Assembly: GCA_035555315.1 (NCBI GenBank)
Contig: DATMGU010000031.1
Span: forward strand, 1-48,212
Source: DATMGU01 sp035555315
Lineage (GTDB): Bacteria > Pseudomonadota > Alphaproteobacteria > ATCC43930 > CGMCC-115725
DNA: 48,212 nt
Direction of reading: 5' to 3'
Below, in pieces: positions 41,105 through 48,212 of the stretch; positions within the stretch are counted from its first letter, which is position 1, and the number at the start of each line of letters is the position of its first letter. The position numbers and the translations under genes are program-made. The notes under the pieces are model-generated. The model was not told the origin of the DNA. It saw only the letters and a list, made by a program, of their open reading frames with translations, and searched no databases.

Positions 41105-41797
41105 CTATCGTAATAACGCCAGAAAATGGCTGGTATCCTCGATTTCCGCCGCGACGTGCCGGAGGCGCTTCGTCGCCTCGGCATCCTCGCCCCAGCGCTC
41201 GATCTGAAAAGTCTCGTCCAGGGTGGCGAGATCGAAGGCGTCGCCGGCGCTGATGCGCTGGTCGAGTAGCGCCAGAGACAGAACGAGCGAACCACAGTTC
41301 GCGGTCAGCACCGTGACCGCCGTCAGGGTGAAATCGTCGAGCGTCCGCAGCACGCCGCGCAACGCCTCCAGCGTCTCCGGCGGCTGGGCCACCGGCACGA
41401 TGCCGGAGGTCACGACCAGCGGCGCATCGAAACGCAGCATCAGCCAGTCGATCAGCGGCTGCCAGGATGCCGCCTCCCGTGCCGCGAGCTCGGGCGAGGT
41501 ATCGGCGCGATAGCAGACGAGATCGCTGCCGGCATAGCCAACCGCTTCCTCGATGACCGGCCCGCGCAGTACCGCGACCCGATCGATCGCGGTACTGGCC
41601 AACCGGGTCAGCGGCATGCGCTCGGGCTTGATCGTCTCTTCCTGCGCCTGCCACTCCGCCGCGATCGCCTCGGCCAAGCCGATATTGGGCAAGATCAGGC
41701 GGTGCTTGGCGGGGGTGCGCAGCGGCTTACCGTCCAGCGCCACGCCGAAGCCATCGGCATCCTCGGTGACCGCCACCGCCGTATAGAACCGCTTCAT
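41105..41797 (-). CDS. ATP12-family F1-ATPase assembly chaperone
   Basis: This is a 230-aa ATP12 homologue, which in mitochondria and alphaproteobacteria assists assembly of the F1 alpha subunit. Conserved segments are LDGKPLRTPAKHRLILPN, IAAEWQAQEETIKPERMPLTRLASTAIDR (quoted parts: AAEWQAQEETIKPERMPLTR) and GSDLVCYRA. The C-terminal SLALLDQRISAGDAFDLATLDE is also conserved. The protein is cytoplasmic with no signal. It begins 10 bp after the pseudouridine synthase stop, in a run rarA, rluA-type, ATP12 that is common in alphaproteobacteria. Confidence 0.93.
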   Translation of the reverse strand: MKRFYTAVAVTEDADGFGVALDGKPLRTPAKHRLILPNIGLAEAIAAEWQAQEETIKPERMPLTRLASTAIDRVAVLRGPVIEEAVGYAGSDLVCYRADTSPELAAREAASWQPLIDWLMLRFDAPLVVTSGIVPVAQPPETLEALRGVLRTLDDFTLTAVTVLTANCGSLVLSLALLDQRISAGDAFDLATLDETFQIERWGEDAEATKRLRHVAAEIEDTSHFLALLR

Positions 41798-41807
41798 GGC
41801 CAGGCGA

Positions 41808-42848
41808 CTATCCCAGATCCAGGGCGGCGAAAGGATCCTCGTCAGTCTCGGTATCGAAGCCGAAGAACCGCCAGGTATCCGCCATATGCGGCGGCAAGGG
41901 GGCGGTCACGACGACCGGCCGGCCGCCACCCGGACGCGGCACCACGATACTGTGCGCGTGGAGATGCAGCTTGCGCACGTGATCGAGCCCCGGCAGGTGC
42001 TCGGGCACCCCGCCATACTTACCGTCGCCCAGGATCGGCGTGCCGATCTCGGCGGCATGGACACGCAATTGGTGGGTCCGCCCGGTTACCGGCAGCATCG
42101 CCAGCCACGCGATCTTGCCGCCGGCATGCTCGACCACGCTGTAATAGGTCACCGCCGATTTGCCGTCCTCGGCATCCGCCACGACCTTGTCGCGCGGTCC
42201 ATCCGTGGCCTTGCCGATGGCGAGATCGATCCGGCCCTGGCGCGGCTTCGGCACGCCCACGGTAAGCGCCCAATAGGTCTTGCGCGTGGTCTTTTCCCGG
42301 AACGCCTGGGTCAGCCAGGTGGCGGCTTTGAGGTTGCGGGCGAGCAGCAACACGCCGCTGGTATCCTTGTCCAGCCGATGCACCAGGCGCGGCCGCTCCG
42401 CCGCGTCGAAGCGCAAGGCGTCGAGCAACCCGTCGACATGCTTGTCGGTATTGGTGCCGCCCTGCACGGCGAGACCCGGCGGCTTGTTGATCGCAATCAT
42501 GTCCTGATCGCGGTACAGCACACAGGCGCGCAACGCATCGATATCGGATTGCCGGGGAGCGCGGGGGGCGGGCGTATAGCTCGGCGGCGCCTCGCTGATG
42601 AAATCCATCGGCGGCACGCGCACGGTCTGCCCGGCGGCCAAGCGCGTCGCCGCCTTGACCCGGCCACCATCGACCCGGACCTGACCGGTCCGCAGCAGCT
42701 TTTCCAGATGACCATGGGTCAGCCCCGGATAGAGACGCTTGAACCAGCGATCCACCCGTGTGTCGGCCTCGTCCGGTTTCACCTCGACCAGCCTGACGCC
42801 ATGGCCGATCGTCACAGCCGGGGTGGCGTCGGGTTGTTCAGGTCGCAT
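41808..42848 (-). CDS. RluA-family pseudouridine synthase (RluC/D-like)
   Basis: This is a 346-aa 23S-rRNA-type pseudouridine synthase. An S4 RNA-binding domain covers about 25-85 (DTRVDRWFKRLYPGLTHGHL). The catalytic domain starts near 115, with the catalytic Asp in HRLDKDTSGVLLLARN and later GRTHQLRVHAAEIGTPILGD. It converts specific uridines in rRNA. The ATG at 42848 has AGGAGG 6 bases upstream and overlaps the rarA stop by 11 bp; a longer upstream frame overprints rarA and is rejected. The exact rRNA site (RluC or RluD type) cannot be told. Confidence 0.92.
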   Translation of the reverse strand: MRPEQPDATPAVTIGHGVRLVEVKPDEADTRVDRWFKRLYPGLTHGHLEKLLRTGQVRVDGGRVKAATRLAAGQTVRVPPMDFISEAPPSYTPAPRAPRQSDIDALRACVLYRDQDMIAINKPPGLAVQGGTNTDKHVDGLLDALRFDAAERPRLVHRLDKDTSGVLLLARNLKAATWLTQAFREKTTRKTYWALTVGVPKPRQGRIDLAIGKATDGPRDKVVADAEDGKSAVTYYSVVEHAGGKIAWLAMLPVTGRTHQLRVHAAEIGTPILGDGKYGGVPEHLPGLDHVRKLHLHAHSIVVPRPGGGRPVVVTAPLPPHMADTWRFFGFDTETDEDPFAALDLG

Positions 42849-44145
42849 CGTCGACCTCCTGCTGTTTGCGGCGCAAGCGGTCCCAGTAATCCAGGCGCTT
42901 GCGAATGTCGCGTTCGAAGCCTCGATCGACAGGGTTGTAGAACACCTGTCGGCCGATCTCCTCGGGGAAATAATCCTGACCCGAGAAGCCATCCTCGGTA
43001 TCCGGGTCGTAACGATAGCCGGCCGCGTAGCCCTGTTCGCGCATCAGCTTGGTCGGCGCGTTCAGGATGTGCTTGGGCGGCATCAGGGAGCCGGTCGCCT
43101 TGGCCGATTTCGTCGCGGCGGCGATCGCCCGATAGATGCCTACCGATTTCGGCGCGGTCGCCAGATAGACCACCGCCTGAACAATCGCCAACTCTCCCTC
43201 GGGCGAGCCCAACCGGTCATAGGCGTCCCAAGCGGCGAGCGCCTGGACCAGCGCCTGCGGGTCGGCGAGACCGATATCCTCGCTGGCGAAGCGGACCAGT
43301 CGGCGGACGATGTAGAGCGGATCCTCGCCACCGGCCAGCATCCTCGCCAGCCAATACAGCGACGCATCGGGATCGGAACCACGCATCGATTTGTGCAGGG
43401 CGCTGATCAGGTTGTAATGCCCCTCCTGCGCCTTGTCATAAAGCGGCGCGCGGCGCTGCACGGTCGCGGCGAGGGCCGTGGTATCGAGCGGCGGCGTATC
43501 CGGCGGCAGCGTCGCCAATTCCTCCACCAGGTTCAGCAGGTAGCGGCCATCGCCATCGGCGAGGGCGCGCAGCGCCGAGCGGGCATCGCCGTCGAGCGGC
43601 AAGGCGTGTCCCAGCTCCGTCTCGGCGCGGGTTAGCAAGGTGTCGAGGCTGGCCTCGTCCAGCCGCTTCAACACGAAGACCTGCGCGCGCGAGAGCAAGG
43701 CGCCGTTGAGCTCGAAGGATGGATTCTCGGTGGTGGCACCGATCAGCACGACCGTGCCGTCCTCGACATAGGGCAGGAAGCCGTCCTGCTGGGCACGGTT
43801 GAAGCGATGGATCTCGTCGATGAAAAGCAGCGTGCCGCGGCCGGCGACCCGGCGCTGCTTCGCCGCCTCGAACACGCGACGCAGATCGGCGACACCGGAA
43901 AACACGGCGGAGAGCGGCTCGAAGGCGAGGTCGGTCTGATCGGCGAGCAGCCGCGCGATCGTCGTCTTGCCGCAACCGGGCGGGCCCCACAGCACCATGG
44001 AGGAGAGCCGCCGCGCGGCCACCATCCGGCCGATCGGAGCGATGGGCGCCAAGAGATGATCCTGGCCGACGACCTCCGCCAGGTGTTTCGGCCGTAGCCG
44101 GTCGGCGAGCGGCCGCGGAGCATCGGCTTCAAACAGGCTTTTCAT
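42838..44145 (-). CDS. rarA: Replication-associated recombination protein RarA (MgsA) AAA+ ATPase
   Basis: This is a 435-aa clamp-loader-like AAA+ ATPase acting at stalled replication forks. Motifs are ADRLRPKHLAEVVGQDHLL, Walker A WGPPGCGKTT and Walker B LLFIDEIHRFNRAQQDGFLP. Sensor 1 is IGATTENPSFELNGALLSRA. The C-terminal tetramerisation region has SALHKSMRGSDPDASLYWLARML and the tail YAAGYRYDPDTEDGFSGQDY (both shortened to at most 20 residues: HKSMRGSDPDASLYWLARML). The start at 44145 is chosen from the family's N-terminus (MKSLFEADAPRPLADRLRP). The next gene is rplQ, from which it is separated by a terminator. Confidence 0.95.
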   Translation of the reverse strand: MKSLFEADAPRPLADRLRPKHLAEVVGQDHLLAPIAPIGRMVAARRLSSMVLWGPPGCGKTTIARLLADQTDLAFEPLSAVFSGVADLRRVFEAAKQRRVAGRGTLLFIDEIHRFNRAQQDGFLPYVEDGTVVLIGATTENPSFELNGALLSRAQVFVLKRLDEASLDTLLTRAETELGHALPLDGDARSALRALADGDGRYLLNLVEELATLPPDTPPLDTTALAATVQRRAPLYDKAQEGHYNLISALHKSMRGSDPDASLYWLARMLAGGEDPLYIVRRLVRFASEDIGLADPQALVQALAAWDAYDRLGSPEGELAIVQAVVYLATAPKSVGIYRAIAAATKSAKATGSLMPPKHILNAPTKLMREQGYAAGYRYDPDTEDGFSGQDYFPEEIGRQVFYNPVDRGFERDIRKRLDYWDRLRRKQQEVDDAT

Positions 44146-44204
44146 CTCGGTACCCGGGCACTCCCCATCGCCCCGCATCCTCCCGCCGGCAAGCCGAGCG
44201 CGCA

Positions 44205-44236
44205 AATGAAAAGGGGCCGCGCAGCGCGCAGCCCCT
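44205..44236 (-). terminator. Rho-independent terminator after rplQ
   Basis: On the minus strand AGGGGC (44236-44231) pairs with GCCCCT (44217-44212) around a 13-base GC-rich loop and is followed by TTTTCATTT. It lies 28 bp past the rplQ stop and would end the ribosomal operon transcript before rarA. Confidence 0.85.
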
Positions 44237-44263
44237 ATTCTTAACCCTCGGGCGTCAGACGGT

Positions 44264-44680
44264 TCAGGCGGCCTCGGCTTCGGCCGCGTCGAGCTGGCCG
44301 CTATCCTGGCCCTTGGCGTCGACGTCGCGATCCATCAGCTCGATCACCGCCATCGCCGCCATGTCGCCATGACGGAAGCCCGCCTTGAGAATCCGGATAT
44401 AGCCACCCTGCCGGGTGCTGTACCGAGTGGCCAAGGTCGTGAACAGCTTCTCGGTCACCTTGGTGTCCTGCAGCATCGACAGCGCCTGGCGCCGGCAATG
44501 CAGGCCACCACGCTTGCCCAAGGTGATCAGCTTTTCGACGATCGGACGCAAATCCTTCGCCTTCGGCAGGGTCGTGGTGATCTGCTCGTGCTTCAGCAAC
44601 GCCGCCGCCATGTTGTCGAACATGGCCTTGCGGTGTGACGAGGTGCGGCTGAACTTCCGACCGCTCATTCCGTGACGCAT
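44264..44680 (-). CDS. rplQ: 50S ribosomal protein L17
   Basis: This is a 138-aa L17 homologue: MRHGMSGRKFSRTSSHRKAM at the start, then LLKHEQITTTLPKAKDLRP, LITLGKRGGLHCRRQA and a conserved GGYIRILKAGFRHGDMAAMA block. An acidic Ala-rich tail of ~20 residues follows. It is the last gene of the rpsM-rpsK-rpoA-rplQ unit, 66 bp after rpoA, and is followed by an intrinsic terminator. Confidence 0.98.
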   Translation of the reverse strand: MRHGMSGRKFSRTSSHRKAMFDNMAAALLKHEQITTTLPKAKDLRPIVEKLITLGKRGGLHCRRQALSMLQDTKVTEKLFTTLATRYSTRQGGYIRILKAGFRHGDMAAMAVIELMDRDVDAKGQDSGQLDAAEAEAA

Positions 44681-44746
44681 GACTTACTCCATCCCAATCC
44701 GCCGGCGTCCTCGCGACGCTGGCAACAAGCGTGTTTCCAGCAACGG

Positions 44747-45763
44747 CTAGTACGGCTCTTCGAGCCGCTTCGCCAATTCCTCGATATTCTCGGGCGGCCA
44801 GTTGCTGATTTCCATGCCGAGATGCAGGCCCATATGGCTCAGCACCTCCTTGATCTCGTTCAGCGACTTGCGGCCGAAATTCGGCGTGCGAAGCATTTCC
44901 GCTTCGCTCTTCTGAACCAGGTCGCCGATATAGACGATGTTGTCGTTCTTCAGGCAATTCGCCGACCGAACCGACAATTCCAGCTCGTCGACCTTGCGCA
45001 GCAGGTTCTTGTTGAACGGCAGCTCCGACGGACGTGCCTCGTCGCTGGCGGCGCGCGGCTCGTCGAAGTTGATGAACAGCTGCAACTGGTCCTGCAGGAT
45101 ACGCGCGGCCAAGGCCACCGCGTCATCCGGCGTCACGGCGCCGTTGGTCTCGATCTGCATCGACAGACGGTCGTAATCGGTGACCTGCCCGACACGGGTA
45201 TTGTCGACCTTATAGGTGCATTTGCGAACCGGGCTGAACAGCGCATCGACCGGGATCAGGCCGATCGGCGCGTCCTCGGGCCGGTTCTGCGTCGCGGCGA
45301 CATAGCCCTTGCCGGTCTCCACGGTGAATTCCATGACGATCTTGGCGCCCTGGTCCAGCGTGCAGATGACCAGATTCGGGTTCATCACCTCGATATCGTG
45401 GCCGGTCTCGATCTGACCGGCGCGAACTTCGCCCGGGCCGGTCGCGCGCAGCCGCATGCGCTTCGGGCCGTCGCCGCCCATGCGCAGGCCCATGCCCTTG
45501 ATGTTCAGGACGATGTCGGTGACATCTTCCAGCACGCCGGGGATCGACGAGAACTCGTGCAGCACGCCTTCGATCTGCACCGACGTGACAGCGGCGCCTT
45601 GCAGCGAGGAGAGCAAGACCCGGCGCAGCGCGTTGCCGAGCGTCAGGCCGAAACCACGCTCCAACGGCTCCGCAACCACGACAGCGACGCGCGCCGGATC
45701 ATCGCCCGGCTCGACTTGCAGCTGCTTCGGCTTGATGAGTGCTTGCCAGTTTTTCTGAATCAC
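44747..45763 (-). CDS. rpoA: DNA-directed RNA polymerase alpha subunit
   Basis: This is a 338-aa RpoA. The N-terminal assembly domain (~1-235) includes EPLERGFGLTLGNALRRVLL and LSSLQGAAVTSVQIEGVLHE. The C-terminal DNA/activator-binding domain (~250-320) includes ELSVRSANCLKNDNIVYIGD and FGRKSLNEIKEVL. The length is normal for alphaproteobacteria. It lies 165 bp after rpsK, an unusually long gap for this operon, containing a GNRA-capped stem-loop. Confidence 0.98.
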   Translation of the reverse strand: MIQKNWQALIKPKQLQVEPGDDPARVAVVVAEPLERGFGLTLGNALRRVLLSSLQGAAVTSVQIEGVLHEFSSIPGVLEDVTDIVLNIKGMGLRMGGDGPKRMRLRATGPGEVRAGQIETGHDIEVMNPNLVICTLDQGAKIVMEFTVETGKGYVAATQNRPEDAPIGLIPVDALFSPVRKCTYKVDNTRVGQVTDYDRLSMQIETNGAVTPDDAVALAARILQDQLQLFINFDEPRAASDEARPSELPFNKNLLRKVDELELSVRSANCLKNDNIVYIGDLVQKSEAEMLRTPNFGRKSLNEIKEVLSHMGLHLGMEISNWPPENIEELAKRLEEPY

Positions 45764-45874
45764 GGGATGAACCTCATGCCGAACGGTGCTGTCTTCGATA
45801 ACGCGAATCCAACAACCGACTGACCGCTTAGAGTTAAGACATCTTGTCGCAGATGCCGAAATGTCCGAGTCTGT

Positions 45875-45894
45875 CGGGCCGGTTTCCCGGCCCG
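45875..45894 (-). promoter_or_regulatory. Stable GAAA-tetraloop hairpin between rpsK and rpoA
   Basis: On the minus strand CGGGCCGG-GAAA-CCGGCCCG is a perfect 8-bp GC stem capped by a GNRA tetraloop, 34 bp after the rpsK stop and 111 bp before the rpoA start. No U-tract follows, so it is not a complete terminator. It may be an RNA-processing, pausing or protein-binding site that adjusts rpoA expression relative to the ribosomal proteins. Confidence 0.6.
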
Positions 45895-45928
45895 CTGGTG
45901 TATCCGACCAACCTGAAGCCGACGGGCC

Positions 45929-46327
45929 TCAGACCCGGCGGCGCTTGGGCGGGCGGCAGCCATTATGCGGGATCGAGGTCACGTCGCGGATCGACGAGAC
46001 GGCGAAACCCACGGCCTGCAACGCGCGCAACGCCGATTCACGCCCCGAACCCGGGCCCTTCACCTCGATCTCCAAGGTGCGCATGCCGTGCTCCATCGCC
46101 TTGCGGCCGGCGTCTTCCGCGGCCATCTGGGCGGCATACGGCGTCGACTTGCGCGAGCCCTTGAAGCCCTGAGCCCCCGACGACGACCAGGCGATCGTGT
46201 TGCCCTGAGCATCGGTGATGGTGACCACCGTATTGTTGAACGACGCGTTCACATGAGCGACGCCGGAAGTGATGTTCTTGCGCTCACGACGACGAATGCG
46301 TGGCGCTGCAGCTGCGGGTTTGGCCAT
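45929..46327 (-). CDS. rpsK: 30S ribosomal protein S11
   Basis: This is a 132-aa S11 homologue with the conserved blocks GVAHVNASFNNTVVTITDAQ, NTIAWSSSGAQGFKGSRKST, PYAAQMAAE and the C-terminal DVTSIPHNGCRPPKRRRV. The N-terminus is Ala/Arg/Lys-rich. It starts 30 bp after rpsM and is co-transcribed with it. Confidence 0.98.
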   Translation of the reverse strand: MAKPAAAAPRIRRRERKNITSGVAHVNASFNNTVVTITDAQGNTIAWSSSGAQGFKGSRKSTPYAAQMAAEDAGRKAMEHGMRTLEIEVKGPGSGRESALRALQAVGFAVSSIRDVTSIPHNGCRPPKRRRV

Positions 46328-46357
46328 GGCCGATCCTTAGTGAATGAAATGCGCCGG

Positions 46358-46726
46358 TTATTTCTTCTTACCGGCGATGGGTCGGGCCGGCCCCTTGCGG
46401 GTGCGCGCATTGGTATGCGTGCGCTGCCCACGAACCGGCAGGCCCTTGCGGTGCCGCAGCCCGCGATAGCAACCAAGATCCATCAAACGCTTGATGTTCA
46501 TGGAGACGGTACGACGCAGGTCGCCCTCAACCGTGTAGTCACGGTCAATGAGCTCGCGAATCCGCAAGACTTCGTCGTCGGTCAATTCATGAACCCGTCG
46601 CTCCGTCGGGATACCGACCTGCTCACAAATTTGTCCGGCTTTGGTACGACCAATGCCATGAATGTAAGTAAGGCCGATGGCGACACGCTTTTGGTTCGGA
46701 ATGTTGACGCCAGCAATACGCGCCAC
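46358..46726 (-). CDS. rpsM: 30S ribosomal protein S13
   Basis: This is a 122-aa S13 homologue: MARIAGVNIPNQKRVAIGLT at the start, YIHGIGRTKAGQIC, then the S13 core LMDLGCYRGLRHRKGLPVRG. The basic tail is RTHTNARTRKGPARPIAGKK. The start is a GTG with GAGAGGTAG just upstream. The 163-bp gap to adk carries a strong promoter, so rpsM opens a transcription unit of its own, while read-through from secY-adk is still possible. Confidence 0.98.
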   Translation of the reverse strand: MARIAGVNIPNQKRVAIGLTYIHGIGRTKAGQICEQVGIPTERRVHELTDDEVLRIRELIDRDYTVEGDLRRTVSMNIKRLMDLGCYRGLRHRKGLPVRGQRTHTNARTRKGPARPIAGKKK

Positions 46727-46795
46727 GCTACCTCTCTTGGTCGAAAAAATGACAACACGATCGATCGGCCATCGGCGGATCGACTGCGGCCGCGC

Positions 46796-46823
46796 AGTAT
46801 ATGAATTTCGCTTAACCGGTCAA
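46796..46823 (-). promoter_or_regulatory. Strong sigma70-type promoter for rpsM-rpsK-rpoA-rplQ
   Basis: On the minus strand TTGACC (46823-46818), 16 bases, then TATACT (46801-46796), each 5 of 6 to consensus. The expected start near 46789 gives a ~62-base leader before the rpsM GTG. The leader contains a TTTTTT run near 46748 after a GATCGATC self-complementary stretch, which could be the end of the upstream secY-adk transcript or a leader structure. Confidence 0.7.
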
Positions 46824-46889
46824 TGGTAAACCATCATGCGCGACACAGATACCGGTCATCGCGTCTCCATTCAAGCGAATGGCATCCCC

Positions 46890-47546
46890 TTAGGACACCG
46901 CACCGCTTAGAACCTCTTCGATCTGTCGCGACACCTCGTCCATCTCCGCCATGCCGTCGACTTGGCTCAAGATGCCGCGATCGCGGTAGTAGGGCAGGAT
47001 CGGCTTGGTCTGCGCGTGATAAGCCGCGAGGCGCGCATGCACCGTCTCGGCATTGTCATCGGCGCGCCGGACGAACTCGGTCGAGCCGCAGACATCGCAC
47101 ACCCCGGCCAGCTTTGTCGGCTTGAAGCGGTCATGATAGCCCTGGCCGCATTTGGCACAGGTGAACCGACCGGTGATCCGCTCGATCAACGCCGATTCCT
47201 GAACCTCCATCTCGATCACATGGGCAAGATCGAGCTGCTTGCCGGCCAGCATGTGATCGAGGGCCTCAGCCTGCCGCACGGTGCGCGGAAAGCCATCCAG
47301 AATGAAGCCACCGGCGCAGTCCGGCTGGTCGATCCGCTCGGCGATCATCTCGATGATCATCTCGTCCGGCACCAGATGCCCCGCATCCATCACCGGCTTC
47401 GCCCGCAGGCCGACCGGAGTGCCGGCCTTGACCGCCGCGCGCAACATGTCGCCAGTCGACAGTTGCAGGAGCCCACGGCTCTCCTCCAGCCGCTTGGCCT
47501 GCGTTCCTTTTCCTGCACCGGGCGGGCCCAGCAGGATGATGTTCAT
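46890..47546 (-). CDS. adk: Adenylate kinase with zinc-finger LID
   Basis: This is a 218-aa long-type adenylate kinase, ATP + AMP to 2 ADP. It has the P-loop GPPGAGKGTQAKRL (7-20), the AMP-site region LSTGDMLRAAV and the GFILDGFPRT segment. The LID carries four Cys (CAKCGQGYH ... GVCDVCGS), a structural zinc site seen mainly in Gram-positive and some alphaproteobacterial enzymes. The ATG overlaps the secY stop by 4 bp, so they are coupled, the usual order in this phylum. Confidence 0.97.
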   Translation of the reverse strand: MNIILLGPPGAGKGTQAKRLEESRGLLQLSTGDMLRAAVKAGTPVGLRAKPVMDAGHLVPDEMIIEMIAERIDQPDCAGGFILDGFPRTVRQAEALDHMLAGKQLDLAHVIEMEVQESALIERITGRFTCAKCGQGYHDRFKPTKLAGVCDVCGSTEFVRRADDNAETVHARLAAYHAQTKPILPYYRDRGILSQVDGMAEMDEVSRQIEEVLSGAVS

Positions 47547-48212
47547 CGATCTCGCCTCCCGCGCAGCTTGGACTTCTTGATCAGCCCCTCATATTGATGG
47601 GCCAAGAGATGAGAATGGATTTGCGCCACCGTGTCCATGGTCACGCTCACCACGATCAAGAGACTGGTGCCGCCGAAGTAGAACGGCACCTGATATTCGG
47701 AGATCAAAATCTCCGGCAGGATGCAGACGATCGACAGATACGCGGCGCCGATGACGGTCAGCCGGGTCAGCACGTAATCCAGATAATCCGAGGTGTTCTT
47801 GCCCGGCCGGATACCCGGAATGAAACCGCCATACTTCTTGAGATTGTCGGCGGTCTCGATCGGATTGAAGACGATCGCGGTATAGAAGAACGAGAAGAAC
47901 ACGATCAGGGCGATATAGAGCGCCATATAGAGCGGCTTGCCGTGCGCCACATAGCTCGCGATCGTGCCGAGCCAGCCGCGCCAGCCCGCCTGATCGGCAT
48001 TGGCCAGCTGGAAGCTCGCGACCGTGGCCGGCAGCAGCAGCAGGGAGGACGCGAAGATCGGAGGGATGACGCCGGCGGTGTTCATCTTCAGCGGCAGGTG
48101 CGACGCTTCGCCACCGAACATCTTATTGCCGACCTGGCGCTTGGGGTACTGCACCAGCAGGCGCCGCTGCGCCCGCTCCATGAACACGATGAACGCGATC
48201 ACGAGGACCGAC
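47543..48212 (-). CDS. secY: Preprotein translocase subunit SecY (C-terminal part; 5' end outside window)
   Basis: The window holds about the last 222 residues of SecY, the channel of the Sec translocon. Visible are IAFIVFMERAQRRLLVQYPK, then KMNTAGVIPPIFASSLLLLP and the late cytoplasmic-loop block FNPIETADNLKKYGGFIPG (followed by IRPGKNTSDYLD). Transmembrane segment 10 and the C-terminal tail end KLRGRRDR. The frame is open to the window edge, so the GTG nearest the edge is not taken as a start. It overlaps adk by 4 bp. Confidence 0.97.
   Translation of the reverse strand, partial: SVLVIAFIVFMERAQRRLLVQYPKRQVGNKMFGGEASHLPLKMNTAGVIPPIFASSLLLLPATVASFQLANADQAGWRGWLGTIASYVAHGKPLYMALYIALIVFFSFFYTAIVFNPIETADNLKKYGGFIPGIRPGKNTSDYLDYVLTRLTVIGAAYLSIVCILPEILISEYQVPFYFGGTSLLIVVSVTMDTVAQIHSHLLAHQYEGLIKKSKLRGRRDR

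Noticed and set aside
41796..43406. 536-codon + strand open frame
   Set aside because: It is antisense to the pseudouridine synthase and rarA, with shadow-frame composition.

Overview
The window is a high-GC chromosomal segment that looks like an alphaproteobacterium, most plausibly of the Rhodospirillales type. Support comes from the conserved core at the right end (secY-adk-rpsM-rpsK-rpoA-rplQ, with no rpsD between rpsK and rpoA), an ATP12-type F1-ATPase assembly chaperone, an MsrPQ pair and several Liv-type ABC transporters. I cannot name a genus.

Layout. 1-880: the acidic C-terminal end of an unidentified + strand gene, then two ~290-bp tandem copies of an imperfect-palindrome intergenic repeat. 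889-6354 (-): a tight four-gene run: MBOAT O-acyltransferase (AlgI-like), membrane-anchored SGNH protein (AlgJ/AlgX-like), cytochrome P450 and long-form 3-hydroxyacyl-CoA dehydrogenase. 6424-7196 (-): a frameshifted remnant of an FAD/Fe-S oxidoreductase and a small lipoprotein. 7279-10775 (-): a stand-alone ThDP enzyme of the acetolactate-synthase fold and a methyl-accepting chemotaxis protein.

11065-23723: two divergent transcription units forming one catabolic locus. Leftward: a substrate-binding protein, LivH, a natural LivM-LivG fusion and LivF. Rightward: SDR, MarR regulator, enoyl-CoA hydratase homologue, acyl-CoA dehydrogenase, aryl-CoA ligase, RidA-like protein and a flavin monooxygenase fused to an Old Yellow Enzyme domain. 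The fusion enzyme next to an aryl-CoA ligase matches aerobic CoA-dependent 2-aminobenzoate (anthranilate) degradation: uptake, CoA activation, dearomatisation by combined hydroxylation and reduction, loss of ammonia, then beta-oxidation-like steps.

23728-35419 (-): a DJ-1/PfpI protein, then a long co-directional run. In transcription order the run is a binding protein, LivH, LivM, LivG, LivF, hydantoinase/oxoprolinase subunits A and B, a DUF2161 PD-(D/E)XK protein, a YfbR-like HD phosphohydrolase and an AGE-family sugar isomerase/epimerase. The transporter plus HyuAB suggests uptake and ATP-dependent opening of a cyclic amide; the last three genes do not obviously belong to that pathway. 35709-37363 (+): MsrP and MsrQ, the periplasmic methionine sulfoxide repair system. 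37365-40934 (-): an ATP-grasp protein overlapping a DedA membrane protein, and a lipoprotein-type gamma-glutamyltransferase.

41105-48212 (-): housekeeping genes. These are ATP12, an RluA-family pseudouridine synthase, RarA, a clear Rho-independent terminator, rplQ, rpoA, rpsK, rpsM (with a strong sigma70-type promoter), adk and the C-terminal part of secY, which runs off the window.

No tRNA, rRNA, CRISPR array, transposase, integrase or phage gene was recognised. The most interesting items are the anthranilate-type locus with its fused LivMG and non-canonical RidA and hydratase homologues, the MBOAT/SGNH/P450/hydroxyacyl-CoA dehydrogenase run, and the DUF2161-HD-AGE tail of the hydantoinase operon.
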